This document shows, piece after piece, positions 1-8,275 of a stretch of DNA of 50,991 nucleotides. Positions within the stretch are counted from its first letter, which is position 1. Every line of letters starts with the position of its first letter. The translations under genes and the position numbers were made by a program. The notes beneath the pieces were generated by a model. The model saw only the letters and a list, made by a program, of their open reading frames with translations, ran no database searches and had not been told where the DNA came from. The DNA lies in IMG/VR virus record IMGVR_UViG_3300017971_000079, positions 1 to 50,991 of that record; one strand, written 5' to 3'. This stretch comes from a virus.

Positions 1-123
1 AGCCAGCGCTGCCTTTTTTTCTTGAGCTCGCTTATGACATCAGCGAGGTCGCGGCTCTCGGCCCACGGCGTCTGGTCTTCCGGCTTATCTATCAGCCACC
101 TACGCCGCCCGCCGACAGGGGCG
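1..123. repeat. Terminal overlap, left copy
   Basis: Bases 1-123 are identical to 50869-50991, so the sequence closes into a circle of 50,868 bp. The repeat lies inside a coding region, and the reading frame runs through the junction without a break because 50,868 is divisible by three. This is most simply the overlap left when a circular or circularly permuted genome is assembled, not a biological terminal repeat. Confidence 0.95.
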
Positions 124-3100
124 AACATGATTAAGTATCTACCCTTTAATTTAGCGCCGTCAAGAAAAATTTCTACCGCGTGCCTTCTCGCAACGCCCAT
201 CTTGTACGTACCTTTGTCAAGGGCGAAAAATTTCGAGAACTTGTTCGCGGTCGACCCCGCTTCGCCCGGCGGCGACACGTACGGCTTGCCAACGCCTACC
301 TCGAGCCACTCCTTCGGTTGCTCCAGCTTCGGCGCGAGCTCGATATTGTCGCCCTCCTTCCAATCGATGAGCTTGTCCAGGTGCTCGAGCCTGCGGTTGT
401 CCTGCGTCCTCCCGAGGAACACCGCCCAACCCCAAAGCCCTTGGCCGTCGCTCAACCGAATGTCTCCGTGTACCGAGTGCCCGGTGTCCTTCATGAGCTG
501 CTCATCGCTGAGCTTCACCTCGTCTTCGTTGAGCCCGCGCCAGTGGTGTTGATACACGAACTCGCCCTCGCCGTCCTTCGGGAACGCCTTTATCCAATCC
601 TTCTCCCAGTGCTCGTAAGCCGCCGCCGCGCGCGTGCCACCTTCCTCACGAGGTTTCAACAACGGCTTCGGCGCCTGCTTTCGAATCTCCTGCCGGAACT
701 GCCGAAGCTTGCGCTGTACCTCACCCGAATCCCCAAAGCGACGCACCGCGCTCGGATGCGGCAACACAAGGTCGACCGTGCCCACTTCCGCAAGCGCACT
801 CTCCGCGGTACGCCCAAGCGCCACGACCTTCTCGGGCTTGTACTTCTCGAGCTCGCCCTTCAACCATTCGCGCCACTCCTTCATCTCCTCGACCGTCGGC
901 TCGCGCGTTCTGCCCTTTTCGTCTTCGAGCAACACCGGTACGACGTTGGTCAATAGCACTTCGGACCTGCGGATACCGAGCGGTTTCAAATACTTTTCGT
1001 TAAACACCTCGCCCCCGGGCCCCGCCATGGGCTCGCGTCGCGCCGCTTCTATCCTGCCGGGACTCGCTCCGATGAACGCCACCTTCGCGCCCTTCGGCCC
1101 CGCCGTCGGTACCTCGGGACGCAACGCCTTGATGACGTTCGCGGGCAAGTACTCGACCTCGCCTTTGTCGTCGACTTCCTTGACCCGCAACACGAGGTTC
1201 TTCGCCGCGCGCTTGACCACGGCGTCCACCGTGTCCGGCTCGCCCTCGTACTCCCCGAGTACCCGTGGAACCCACGCCGTCAAACGCACTCCCTCCGGCC
1301 CGATGATTTTGTTCACGGTCTCCGCTTCGATAAGCACGTTGTCCCCAGGCGTAAATTTCCTCCCCGTCGCGAACGTGTCTCCAACCGTGAGCAGCTCGCC
1401 GTTGTGCTTCACGCCGTACGTGTAAACCCAAACGCCGCCCTTCGTCCGCTTGCCCTTGATCACCTGCCCTCGAACTGTCGTCGCGTTGTGGAACTTCACC
1501 CACTCGTCTCCGGTCGCAAAGTCAAGGCGGTACGGCGAATCGATTTGCTTCGCGACCATACCCTCGGACCCAGGCTCTTTACGTAACTTCTCGGTGATGC
1601 GCTCGATGTCGTCGGGCGTCTTCGCCGACACCCCTTCGACTACCTTAAGCACGTCTCCGTCTTTGATTTGCTTGAGCACTTCGAGCCGCGTCCGGAGCGA
1701 CTTGCCGTGAATGTCCCCCTTCCAGTAAACCACATCGAAGGCGTTCGCTCTCAAGTGCGAATCGTCTGGCTCGGATTTGCTGGCCAAGTACCCGGCAACC
1801 GCCTCACGCGGCAAGTGCTTCTTTCCCTCCCACGCTTCTATCTCGACATCGAGCACCGCCTTGTTCGCTGCAATTTTTTTGATGTCCTCTACCAGAGTCG
1901 GAAATCGGTCGGTGTTGTCGTCGCCGTCCTCGGAAAAAATACGAACGGTCGACCCCACCTTGTGGATTTGATGCCTGGCTCCGTCGAACTTACGTTGAAC
2001 AATTGCCGGCAACCACTTGTCCGAGCGCTCGGTGTAGAACTCGACGAGGCGCTCGATGGTCTGCGGCTCTTCGGCGAACGCCGGCCGGGTCGGTTTCGGT
2101 TGGTAGAAAAACTCACCCGGCGTCAGCACGCCGTTTTTCTTCGCGCGCTCCGCTTGCGCGCGTTGCTCCGCGCTCGCGGCCCGGGCCTGCTTCTCGATGT
2201 CGAGGCTGTCCGCCCACTCTTGCCCAGGGTCTCCACCCCACAGCAGCCACGCTATCCACTGCGCGCTCGGGTTCTTCTCGTTCTCCCAGCCCTCGTCTCT
2301 CCGGTCGACCTGCGCGCCGTGCCTCGCGAAGAACGACCGCATGCGCCCGACCGTCTCCGCACTCAAGTCGCGACGGTTGCTCAAGTCACGAGCGCGCGCA
2401 ACGCCTACCTCCGTCCCGCCGCGATTGAACTTGTCGCGAAGCCGAAGGCCACGGCTCGCCACAAGCGCCGCCGACACCGGAGGTTTGAAGCCCTCGGCTT
2501 TGACCACCCGCTCTCTGTCCTCGTACTCGGGAGGACACGTCTCTACCTTGACCACATGAGGCTCGCGTCGTCGCGCAACCAAATCAAACATCGGTATGTA
2601 ATCGGTGAAGCTCCCCTGCGGTGCGTCCAACAATTGCACCTGCGGCCCGCGCTTGTTCGGCGAGAGGAACCTCCTCAACGCAACCCCGAGGCTCCGGCCG
2701 TCCACGCCGTACGTTCCTCTCCCCGCGTCGTACTCCGACCGAATTACCACGTCCACGTCCCCGGGTTTCTCTGCTACCGCCGCACTTCCCGCCACACTTA
2801 CCCAGTCCCGGCACAGCAGAATCTCGTCGGGTATCTTCTCAAGCCGTGCGCCGATGAACTTCGGCAACTCCCCCTTGACCCCCTTGACCGAATCTTTCCT
2901 CGCCTTGTGCGTCGCTTCGAGCTTCTCCACTTCCTTCACAAGCTCGGTGCGCTCTACCTTCCTACCGCGTCGCTCGCGCTCCTGCTTCGTCCACAACGCC
3001 GCGTTCACGATGTTCTCGACAGGCTGCCGTCTTCGCTTCGCGTTGCTAAACCATTGATGCAGCCTCAACCAGACCGCATCGAGGTCTTCGTTGCCGAGGT

Positions 3101-3287
3101 TCTTCAACGCCGCGGGTTTTATCTCGGCGAGCGCGAGCTTCTCGATGACGCTTGGCTCGTCAATACGATGCGCCGCACGCCCTCCCGCTCGCGCCCTCGC
3201 CCGCTGCATCAAGGTCGCGTAGAGCCAACCGGGAATGTCCTGCTTGAACTCGTTCAACATTTCTTCGAGATATTCTCTGCTCGCCAT
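1..3287 (-). CDS. Giant fusion protein, N-terminal 1,095 residues: nucleotidyltransferase + DNA ligase + UDG-like + 3'-phosphoesterase-like
   Basis: First part of a 1,277-residue ORF that continues across the circle junction into 50868-50322; I read every codon and found no stop. The start ATG at 3287 overlaps the MuF-like gene's stop (TAATG). Visible modules in order: helical N-terminus; nucleotidyltransferase-like motif G167-S168 followed by D177-V-D179; a motif near 314-362 with RMRSFF and WLLWGGDPG; an ATP-dependent DNA ligase with K433-F-D-G (motif I), LDVE ending at E482 (III), EGMVAK at 575-580 (IV) and W596-V-K598 (V), then an OB-like segment; a uracil-DNA-glycosylase-like domain with GASPGRIE from 740 and H844-P-S-A, lacking the Fe-S cysteines of family 4 enzymes; a LigD phosphoesterase-like domain with QHHWRG at 913-918 and H940-G-D942-I-R944. 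The C-terminus is a capsid protease. Domain assignments are from motifs; activity is inferred. Confidence 0.85.
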   Translation of the reverse strand, partial: MASREYLEEMLNEFKQDIPGWLYATLMQRARARAGGRAAHRIDEPSVIEKLALAEIKPAALKNLGNEDLDAVWLRLHQWFSNAKRRRQPVENIVNAALWTKQERERRGRKVERTELVKEVEKLEATHKARKDSVKGVKGELPKFIGARLEKIPDEILLCRDWVSVAGSAAVAEKPGDVDVVIRSEYDAGRGTYGVDGRSLGVALRRFLSPNKRGPQVQLLDAPQGSFTDYIPMFDLVARRREPHVVKVETCPPEYEDRERVVKAEGFKPPVSAALVASRGLRLRDKFNRGGTEVGVARARDLSNRRDLSAETVGRMRSFFARHGAQVDRRDEGWENEKNPSAQWIAWLLWGGDPGQEWADSLDIEKQARAASAEQRAQAERAKKNGVLTPGEFFYQPKPTRPAFAEEPQTIERLVEFYTERSDKWLPAIVQRKFDGARHQIHKVGSTVRIFSEDGDDNTDRFPTLVEDIKKIAANKAVLDVEIEAWEGKKHLPREAVAGYLASKSEPDDSHLRANAFDVVYWKGDIHGKSLRTRLEVLKQIKDGDVLKVVEGVSAKTPDDIERITEKLRKEPGSEGMVAKQIDSPYRLDFATGDEWVKFHNATTVRGQVIKGKRTKGGVWVYTYGVKHNGELLTVGDTFATGRKFTPGDNVLIEAETVNKIIGPEGVRLTAWVPRVLGEYEGEPDTVDAVVKRAAKNLVLRVKEVDDKGEVEYLPANVIKALRPEVPTAGPKGAKVAFIGASPGRIEAARREPMAGPGGEVFNEKYLKPLGIRRSEVLLTNVVPVLLEDEKGRTREPTVEEMKEWREWLKGELEKYKPEKVVALGRTAESALAEVGTVDLVLPHPSAVRRFGDSGEVQRKLRQFRQEIRKQAPKPLLKPREEGGTRAAAAYEHWEKDWIKAFPKDGEGEFVYQHHWRGLNEDEVKLSDEQLMKDTGHSVHGDIRLSDGQGLWGWAVFLGRTQDNRRLEHLDKLIDWKEGDNIELAPKLEQPKEWLEVGVGKPYVSPPGEAGSTANKFSKFFALDKGTYKMGVARRHAVEIFLDGAKLKGRYLIMFAPVGGRRRWLIDKPEDQTPWAESRDLADVISELKKKRQRW

Positions 3288-4342
3288 TACTCGACCCTTT
3301 CAAGCGTCTCTGTACAACCGCAATGCGGATGCGCTGACTCCCCCGGCATGTCTACGGCACCTATGTACGCGCTCTCGTACGGCTCGCCCAACTTCGCCGT
3401 CTTGCCGTCCAGCTCCAAACAAATCTCGCAAGGGTTGTCCGGGTTCCCCGTCGGCCCCGCCGTCAACCATCGCCTCCGTACCTCGGGCAGTTTTCCCGAA
3501 TCCTGCGCTATCTTCCACGCATCATTGCGCCCCTGCGCCTGCGCCGTTATCGTCTCGGTCCTCGCTATCATCTGCGCACGCTTGCCGAGCAGCTCCTCGC
3601 GATACGCATCCCCCTGCCGCCGCACCTCGTCCTCGTCGACGCCCGCCGCGCGCAACATCTCTTTTCTGTTCTGTACCGCTTTGCTCCACCTCGGAGTCAA
3701 CCCAACGTTCGCTTTTATCTCTCCGAAAATTTCCTCAGCTCGCAACCCCCGGGAGAACCCGTCGCTCAGAACGTCGGTCACAACCTCGCGTTGACTCCAC
3801 GTCAGCCCCTCCTCTATCAAGTGCGTCGCACGTTCCTCCATCCACTTTTTCGAGTAAGGGTTGATAGGTACCATCATCTCCTCGTCCGCTGCCCTTAAGC
3901 CTTCGCTAACTGCTTTCTCTATCGTCTCCTCGCCTCCACGGTCTTCGGCAGTCTCCAAACCAAATCGCATCCTCGTCTTGAACTTCGCGTTCATACGCTC
4001 CGTTGCGTCGTCGCCCGCCTCCTGCATCACTTGCGCGTACGCGCGCATGATACGCTCGCGGAACTTCTCCCAGACCTCCGACTCCGCCTCCTGCGCCACC
4101 GGTACCGCTTCGAGTACCTTGACCGCCGACCGCTCTCTAATCGCGCGCTTCACGTCACGCTCGGCCTTCGGCGTCCACATCGTTTTCAGCGCTTCCAAGA
4201 ACGCCCTCACGAACTGTCCCTCGTTCTTCCGAGCTATCTTGTACGCCTCCCTCCCCTCGGGCGTTCCAGGGTCGCGACGGTACCACGCCTTGCGCCGGCG
4301 CTTCTGTACGCGCACTAAATGGTACTGGTCAACAAACGACAA
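3287..4342 (-). CDS. MuF-like head morphogenesis protein
   Basis: 351-residue protein of the phage Mu gpF / SPP1 gp7 type, a minor head protein that normally sits next to the portal and helps procapsid assembly or DNA ejection. The C-terminal part carries the family hallmark: an ARTET-type stretch (IARTETITAQAQGR), then NPCEICLELDG and SAHPHCGCTETL, a Cys/His cluster typical of MuF. The N-terminal two thirds is strongly helical and charged. The likely start is TTG at 4342, since no ATG lies near and a GGAG sits 11 bases upstream; the gene begins 3 bases after the portal stop. The order terminase, portal, MuF, protease, scaffold, capsid matches Mu-like and PBSX-like head operons. Confidence 0.88.
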   Translation of the reverse strand: MSFVDQYHLVRVQKRRRKAWYRRDPGTPEGREAYKIARKNEGQFVRAFLEALKTMWTPKAERDVKRAIRERSAVKVLEAVPVAQEAESEVWEKFRERIMRAYAQVMQEAGDDATERMNAKFKTRMRFGLETAEDRGGEETIEKAVSEGLRAADEEMMVPINPYSKKWMEERATHLIEEGLTWSQREVVTDVLSDGFSRGLRAEEIFGEIKANVGLTPRWSKAVQNRKEMLRAAGVDEDEVRRQGDAYREELLGKRAQMIARTETITAQAQGRNDAWKIAQDSGKLPEVRRRWLTAGPTGNPDNPCEICLELDGKTAKLGEPYESAYIGAVDMPGESAHPHCGCTETLERVE

Positions 4343-4345
4343 CGG

Positions 4346-5779
4346 TCACGCGCTCCGCGGCAGAACGTTCCCGCAGCTCGGGCACTTCCTCGGGTTGCCT
4401 ACGTATCCTTCACCACACGTCGGACAATACCGAACCGGCGGCCGTCTTCCAGGCACCGCCCCCGGTATCACCTTCGCTATCTTCCCCTTCTGCACCTCGC
4501 CCTGCCCATCGTCTTCGGGCATCGGCAACCCCGCTACCTCGAGCAACTTGCGCCTCAGCGCCTCGTCACCCTCGGGCAGCATGTTGGTCACCGATAGCGC
4601 TTGCAGGTACTGCGCAAGCTCCGCCAAAGGCAAGCTTTCGATGTCGCCGTGTACCATCTTCGGCCAGAGCTCCCGCTTCACTCCGTTCGCCTCCATCAAT
4701 CGATGGATGCCGAACCGCGTGAACGTCGAAGCGATGTTCTTGAGGTATGCCCCAAGTGCTACACTGAACGTCTCGGTCTGAGAACTCGCAAGCGCCCAAC
4801 TCCCTACGCTCGCCATGCCGAGCTGCAGGAACTGCGCAAGCACGCTTTGAAAGATGGAGCTCTTGTAGTAGGTCTTGATTTTATCGGTGTCGAACTGCCG
4901 GTTCCCTCCACTGGTCATCAGCTTGAACTTGAACTGCGTCGGCTTACCCTCTTCATCGAGCTCGCTCGGAACAATCGCGTACTCGCGTTCATCGCGCTTC
5001 ACTTGCGCAAGCATCTTTTGTAGGTCGGAGAGCAACGCTTTGTCCTCGGAACTCGCATCCTCGCTCAACATCCGTACCGGTACTTCCATCACCGGCAACC
5101 CCGTCAGGTCGCGCTCCACGCCTATCGCCTCTATCTCCGAAATTCTCTTGAGATAGAACCAATCGATGACCGCGTTCCGGTACAGGCTCCGTCCCTGCGG
5201 GTTGCCCTTCGTCGTCGTGGTCCGAAACAGAATCGCTTTCTCTATCGGAATGTACGCGGTCTGCGCGCTCGATGGGTGCTGCTGATGCATCCCCCTCAAC
5301 CCCCCGTCGTCGTCGAACTCCCAGCGGTCTAGCGTGTTCTGCGCACGCAACGCGAACTTGCGCCAACCTACCTTTCCATCGTTGTACGCCGAGCGCTGCG
5401 CCGGGTCCTTGCCATCCATTCCTCGCCGCATCTTGTACACGACCTCGAACAGAGACCACCCGTAGGGAAACATACTCAAGACCTCGGAGATGAAATCCTC
5501 GAACGTGTGGCTCATGTCGATGACACACGAGCTCACGAACTCCGCTTGCTCTTTCGCCACCTCCCCGGGCTCGCTCGGCTCCACCCTCCATTCGACTTGT
5601 TGTACTAACGCCTCGAAGAGATACTGTATCGCGCCGATGGTCGAGCTGTTGTCCTTCATCTCTCGATAGACCTTCGGGCCGAAGTCGCCCCGCAACTTCG
5701 CGTGGAACTCCTCGTCTATCAGACCACCAAACTGCTTGAGACCCGAAAACCCCAGCGTCTTGAAATCCAGCTTCGCCAT
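4346..5779 (-). CDS. Portal protein, DUF935 type, with C-terminal zinc ribbon
   Basis: 477-residue portal of the Mu gp29 / DUF935 family, which forms the ring at the packaging vertex through which DNA enters and leaves. Family-like features are the early IGAIQYLFEALVQQVEW segment, the SHTFEDFISEVLSMFPYGWSLFEVVY-type region near 90-120, and SLYRNAVIDWFYLKR near 200. It follows the large terminase by 14 bases and has a GAAGGG site before its ATG. The odd feature is the last 30 residues, which form a treble-clef or zinc-ribbon motif (YCPTCGEGYVG then CPSCGNVLP, two CxxC pairs). I do not recall such a ribbon as a normal part of DUF935 portals; it may bind a partner or nucleic acid. Confidence 0.9.
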   Translation of the reverse strand: MAKLDFKTLGFSGLKQFGGLIDEEFHAKLRGDFGPKVYREMKDNSSTIGAIQYLFEALVQQVEWRVEPSEPGEVAKEQAEFVSSCVIDMSHTFEDFISEVLSMFPYGWSLFEVVYKMRRGMDGKDPAQRSAYNDGKVGWRKFALRAQNTLDRWEFDDDGGLRGMHQQHPSSAQTAYIPIEKAILFRTTTTKGNPQGRSLYRNAVIDWFYLKRISEIEAIGVERDLTGLPVMEVPVRMLSEDASSEDKALLSDLQKMLAQVKRDEREYAIVPSELDEEGKPTQFKFKLMTSGGNRQFDTDKIKTYYKSSIFQSVLAQFLQLGMASVGSWALASSQTETFSVALGAYLKNIASTFTRFGIHRLMEANGVKRELWPKMVHGDIESLPLAELAQYLQALSVTNMLPEGDEALRRKLLEVAGLPMPEDDGQGEVQKGKIAKVIPGAVPGRRPPVRYCPTCGEGYVGNPRKCPSCGNVLPRSA

Positions 5780-5793
5780 GATGAATAACCCTT

Positions 5794-7200
5794 CTACGCG
5801 CTCGCCCGCGCAAAGTCAGTGGGCCGCGTCCTCGACCCCGTGAGAGGAATTACTATGTTAGAGATTGACCGTCGCGACAATCGAGAAAGCGCTTGTGTCA
5901 TCGCGTCACATTGATCGTCGTTTTTCGCGTTTGGAAAGCTTACCACCTCTTCGACGAACTCCCTCACCCAAGGCTTGCCCTCGGGTAGATACACGTTGCC
6001 AGCTTCGAGCAGCCCCGACACGGCGAGCAGACGCGCCTCCTTGCTTCCTACCGGTCGCACACCTACCACACCGTCGAGCTCGTGCTTGAGCGTCGCGAGC
6101 ACCGCCTCGCCGTTGGCCGCGCGCTCCACCACCTTGTCACGCGCAAGAGGATGCTTCGAGCTCATCGCGCGAATCGCATCGAGCGTCCCCGGGAAATCGA
6201 CCTTCGCACGGAACTGGTCGACGAGGTAGAAGTTCGGTTTGGCGTATCCCCATACCTGCCCGACCACGTAGGACGTGCCCACGGTGAACGTGAGGTCCCA
6301 CGATTGAATGAGTTGAGAACAGCGCGGGAGCTCGCGATACCAACGGAACCACGCGCGCTTGATTGCCCCGCCCTCAGGCGGCGACGGGTGCTGTTGGTAC
6401 AGACCGTTGAAGAGCTGCGTACCTAGCCCCTCCCCGGGTGCGAGCTTGATGCGCTGTAGGTCGTCGGCGTCAAAACGCTCGGGACAAAGCGCCTCGCCTG
6501 GAGCGCGACCGAGCGGGTCGTTGTCTTCGGCGACGGCCGGCAACGCGACATGCTGCCAGTCATCCGCATGCTCGTCCACGAGGTATCCCGTGAGGTCCTC
6601 TTCATGCCAGCGCGTCATGACCACCACGATGGAGCCACCGGGCTCTAGACGGGTGTACAAGTCCGCGTTGAACCGCTCGATAATTTTTCGACGCACCGTC
6701 GGAGAGTTCGCTTCCTCCCAGTCCTTTACCGGGTCGTCGATGATGATGAGCGAAGCCCCGCGACCGGTAACGCCGCCTTGCGCGCCAGCGGTCTTCATCC
6801 CCCCTCCGTCCACCGTCTCCCAATCACTGGTCTCGCGCTTCGCGTCGCTCACGCGGGTGGAGAGTAGCTCGTTGCGCTGGAGCTCGTCACGCACCTTGCG
6901 TCCCCAATGCGCGGCGAACGTGTCCGAGTACGACGTGAGAATCACCCGCTGTTCGGGGAACCATTCGAGGAACCACGTCGGGAGCCAGTGAGAGAACGCC
7001 TCGCTCTTGCCGTGCCGCGGTGGAGCATTGATGATGATGCGCGCGCCGCCGCGCACGATGGCTGGCTGAATCACCGACAGCAACAAATCGAGCCAACGAA
7101 ACGGACGCCACTGTCCGCGGGAGGCGGTCTGCGCAAACGTGCTTATATTGAGGCGCCAGCGCTCCTCAACCATCGCTTGCGCGTCGAGCGCGGTGTTCAA
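5794..7200 (-). CDS. terL: Terminase large subunit
   Basis: 468-residue packaging motor protein with an N-terminal ATPase and C-terminal nuclease. The Walker A-like PPRHGKSE lies near residue 63, an adenine-motif region RVILTSYSD follows, and Walker B is LIIIDDP with the acidic pair. The nuclease domain starts at QSWDLTFTVG, whose Asp is the expected first metal ligand, and closes with NDDQCDAMTQAL. Length matches Mu gp28-like and related terminases. Start: TTG at 7200, overlapping the small-subunit stop as TTGA with a GGAG eight bases upstream; an alternative ATG lies at 7173. It is the second gene of the leftward virion operon, followed by the portal. Confidence 0.93.
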   Translation of the reverse strand: MNTALDAQAMVEERWRLNISTFAQTASRGQWRPFRWLDLLLSVIQPAIVRGGARIIINAPPRHGKSEAFSHWLPTWFLEWFPEQRVILTSYSDTFAAHWGRKVRDELQRNELLSTRVSDAKRETSDWETVDGGGMKTAGAQGGVTGRGASLIIIDDPVKDWEEANSPTVRRKIIERFNADLYTRLEPGGSIVVVMTRWHEEDLTGYLVDEHADDWQHVALPAVAEDNDPLGRAPGEALCPERFDADDLQRIKLAPGEGLGTQLFNGLYQQHPSPPEGGAIKRAWFRWYRELPRCSQLIQSWDLTFTVGTSYVVGQVWGYAKPNFYLVDQFRAKVDFPGTLDAIRAMSSKHPLARDKVVERAANGEAVLATLKHELDGVVGVRPVGSKEARLLAVSGLLEAGNVYLPEGKPWVREFVEEVVSFPNAKNDDQCDAMTQALSRLSRRSISNIVIPLTGSRTRPTDFARASA

Positions 7201-7700
7201 TTGGGTTTCTCCGCGTTGAGTGCGTTCGCGCGGTCGACCAACTGCCGCGCGGCCTGGAGCGCTTCCTCGTCTCCAAGCAGAGCACGCAACGCCTCGCGCC
7301 GGTCGGCGAACGTCACCTCGGTACGTCCCTCGACAATGCGCCGCTCGGTGAAGCTACCGTCGAGCCGACACATGAGCTCGATAGCCTTGAGCCGCTCGAG
7401 CTTCTTCGCGCCGGGGTCGGTAGCGATTTCGAACAGGATTTTTTCGCGTGCCCGGATGCCCATGCGGTACGGCGCACCGAGCCTTTCGCGTTCGTTTTCG
7501 ATGGCCTGTATCAATCGGGGGTGGCGGAGATTTTTCGAGGCGACGGACGAAAGCGCTCTATTGTCGCCGGAGTAGCCCGCGATTTTTGCAGATTTAGTGC
7601 CATCGCCGTTGGCCTCGCCGACGAAGGCCTTGACGAATTTGAATTGCCGTTCGGTGAGCCCGGTTTCGTTGGCCGGGGCGCTGCCTGACCCAGTGTTCAT
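7197..7700 (-). CDS. terS: Terminase small subunit
   Basis: 167-residue protein overlapping the large terminase by four bases. The N-terminal LTERQFKFVKAFVGE and AKIAGYSGDNRALSSVASKN form the helix-turn-helix DNA-recognition domain of small terminases (Terminase_2-like), followed by a helical oligomerisation region and a charged tail. It recognises the packaging site and regulates the large subunit. ATG 7700 is chosen because the upstream extension to 7766 is AT-rich non-coding-like sequence. It is the first gene of the leftward virion transcription unit; the GTAAC-box region immediately upstream is a candidate packaging or control site. Confidence 0.85.
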   Translation of the reverse strand: MNTGSGSAPANETGLTERQFKFVKAFVGEANGDGTKSAKIAGYSGDNRALSSVASKNLRHPRLIQAIENERERLGAPYRMGIRAREKILFEIATDPGAKKLERLKAIELMCRLDGSFTERRIVEGRTEVTFADRREALRALLGDEEALQAARQLVDRANALNAEKPN

Positions 7701-7806
7701 AATTCCACGGTAGGTGTGCGAGCACGAAAAAGTCAAGTATGAACACAACGATATAATATATGACAAAAGACAAAGCGTAGCATTTTGATACGTACAATAG
7801 ACGGGT

Positions 7807-7906
7807 GTAACAGCGTAACAAGAGCCTGTTACATCTCTCGTTACACTCCCGAGGCAATAGTGGCGGGGCGAAAAGGGCGTTCGTAACGCCGTAACAGGCT
7901 CTTATT
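7807..7906. repeat. GTAAC-box cluster with 16-bp inverted repeat
   Basis: The hexamer-like GTAACA/TGTTAC recurs: GTAACAGCGTAACA at 7807-7820, TGTTAC at 7827-7832, CGTTAC near 7839, CGTAACGCCGTAACA at 7883-7895. AACAAGAGCCTGTTAC (7817-7832) is matched in inverted orientation by GTAACAGGCTCTTATT (7891-7906), 15 of 16 positions. Further copies occur near 8065 and 8130. Iterated inverted boxes beside terS suggest a protein-binding control, origin or packaging site. Confidence 0.6.
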
Positions 7907-7920
7907 ATCCCCCCGGACAT

Positions 7921-7940
7921 GTGCGCCTACGCGGGCGCAC
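7921..7940. other. GC-rich hairpin
   Basis: GTGCGCC and GGCGCAC pair perfectly over 7 bp around a 6-base loop. It is not followed by a long T-run, so it is a structural element rather than a clear terminator. It may mark the 5' end of the leader RNA of the rightward arm. Confidence 0.5.
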
Positions 7941-8186
7941 GTCTTCTTTAGACGTTAGACCGCGCACGTCCATCAATCAGATATACTTACAGTCGAGACG
8001 ACGTGTCGTTATGGGACCTGCGACCGCGGCAACCCCTAGTAAAAAATATACGAAGTATAAAAAGCGTTACGTGTTACGCCTGCGGAGCTTTTTTTGGGGG
8101 GGCAAGAGCTTGACAGCTACCCGAGGAGGTGTTACTGCTTTTTTTCAATGGCGCGGAGAACACAGCAGCTCGATTTTTGACGGACA

Positions 8187-8260
8187 CCCTGCGGCGGGGA
8201 GTCGCCGACCTCTCCGGTCAGCCGTGCCATTCTCCCCGCCGCAGGGGCCGGCTTTTTTTT
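8187..8260 (+). terminator. Intrinsic terminator or attenuator upstream of primase-helicase
   Basis: A perfect 15-bp inverted repeat (8187-8201 with 8232-8246, core CTGCGGCGGGGAG) with a 30-base loop is followed, after GCCGGC, by eight T at 8253-8260. It reads as a rho-independent terminator on the plus strand, yet sits only 15 bases before the start codon of the first replication gene. It would end a short leader RNA unless read-through or antitermination occurs. Confidence 0.65.
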
Positions 8261-8275
8261 GCGGGAGGCTCTTGA

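Larger units (their letters stand above)
7701..8275. promoter_or_regulatory. Divergent control region between virion and replication arms
   Basis: 575 bp without a convincing gene. It lies between terS (leftward) and the primase-helicase (rightward) and must hold promoters for both arms. It contains a very AT-rich patch around 7747-7760 with an exact TATAAT at 7752-7757 (poor -35), clustered GTAAC/GTTAC boxes at 7807-7906 and again near 8065-8078 and 8130, a GC hairpin at 7921-7940, and a 15-bp inverted repeat followed by eight T at 8187-8260. A replication origin or packaging site could also be here; neither can be proved by eye. Confidence 0.6.

Noticed and set aside
1668-3794. Plus-strand 708-codon open frame
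   Set aside because: It is the exact antisense register of the fusion gene and MuF gene; its protein is Arg/Leu-rich with no recognisable domain.
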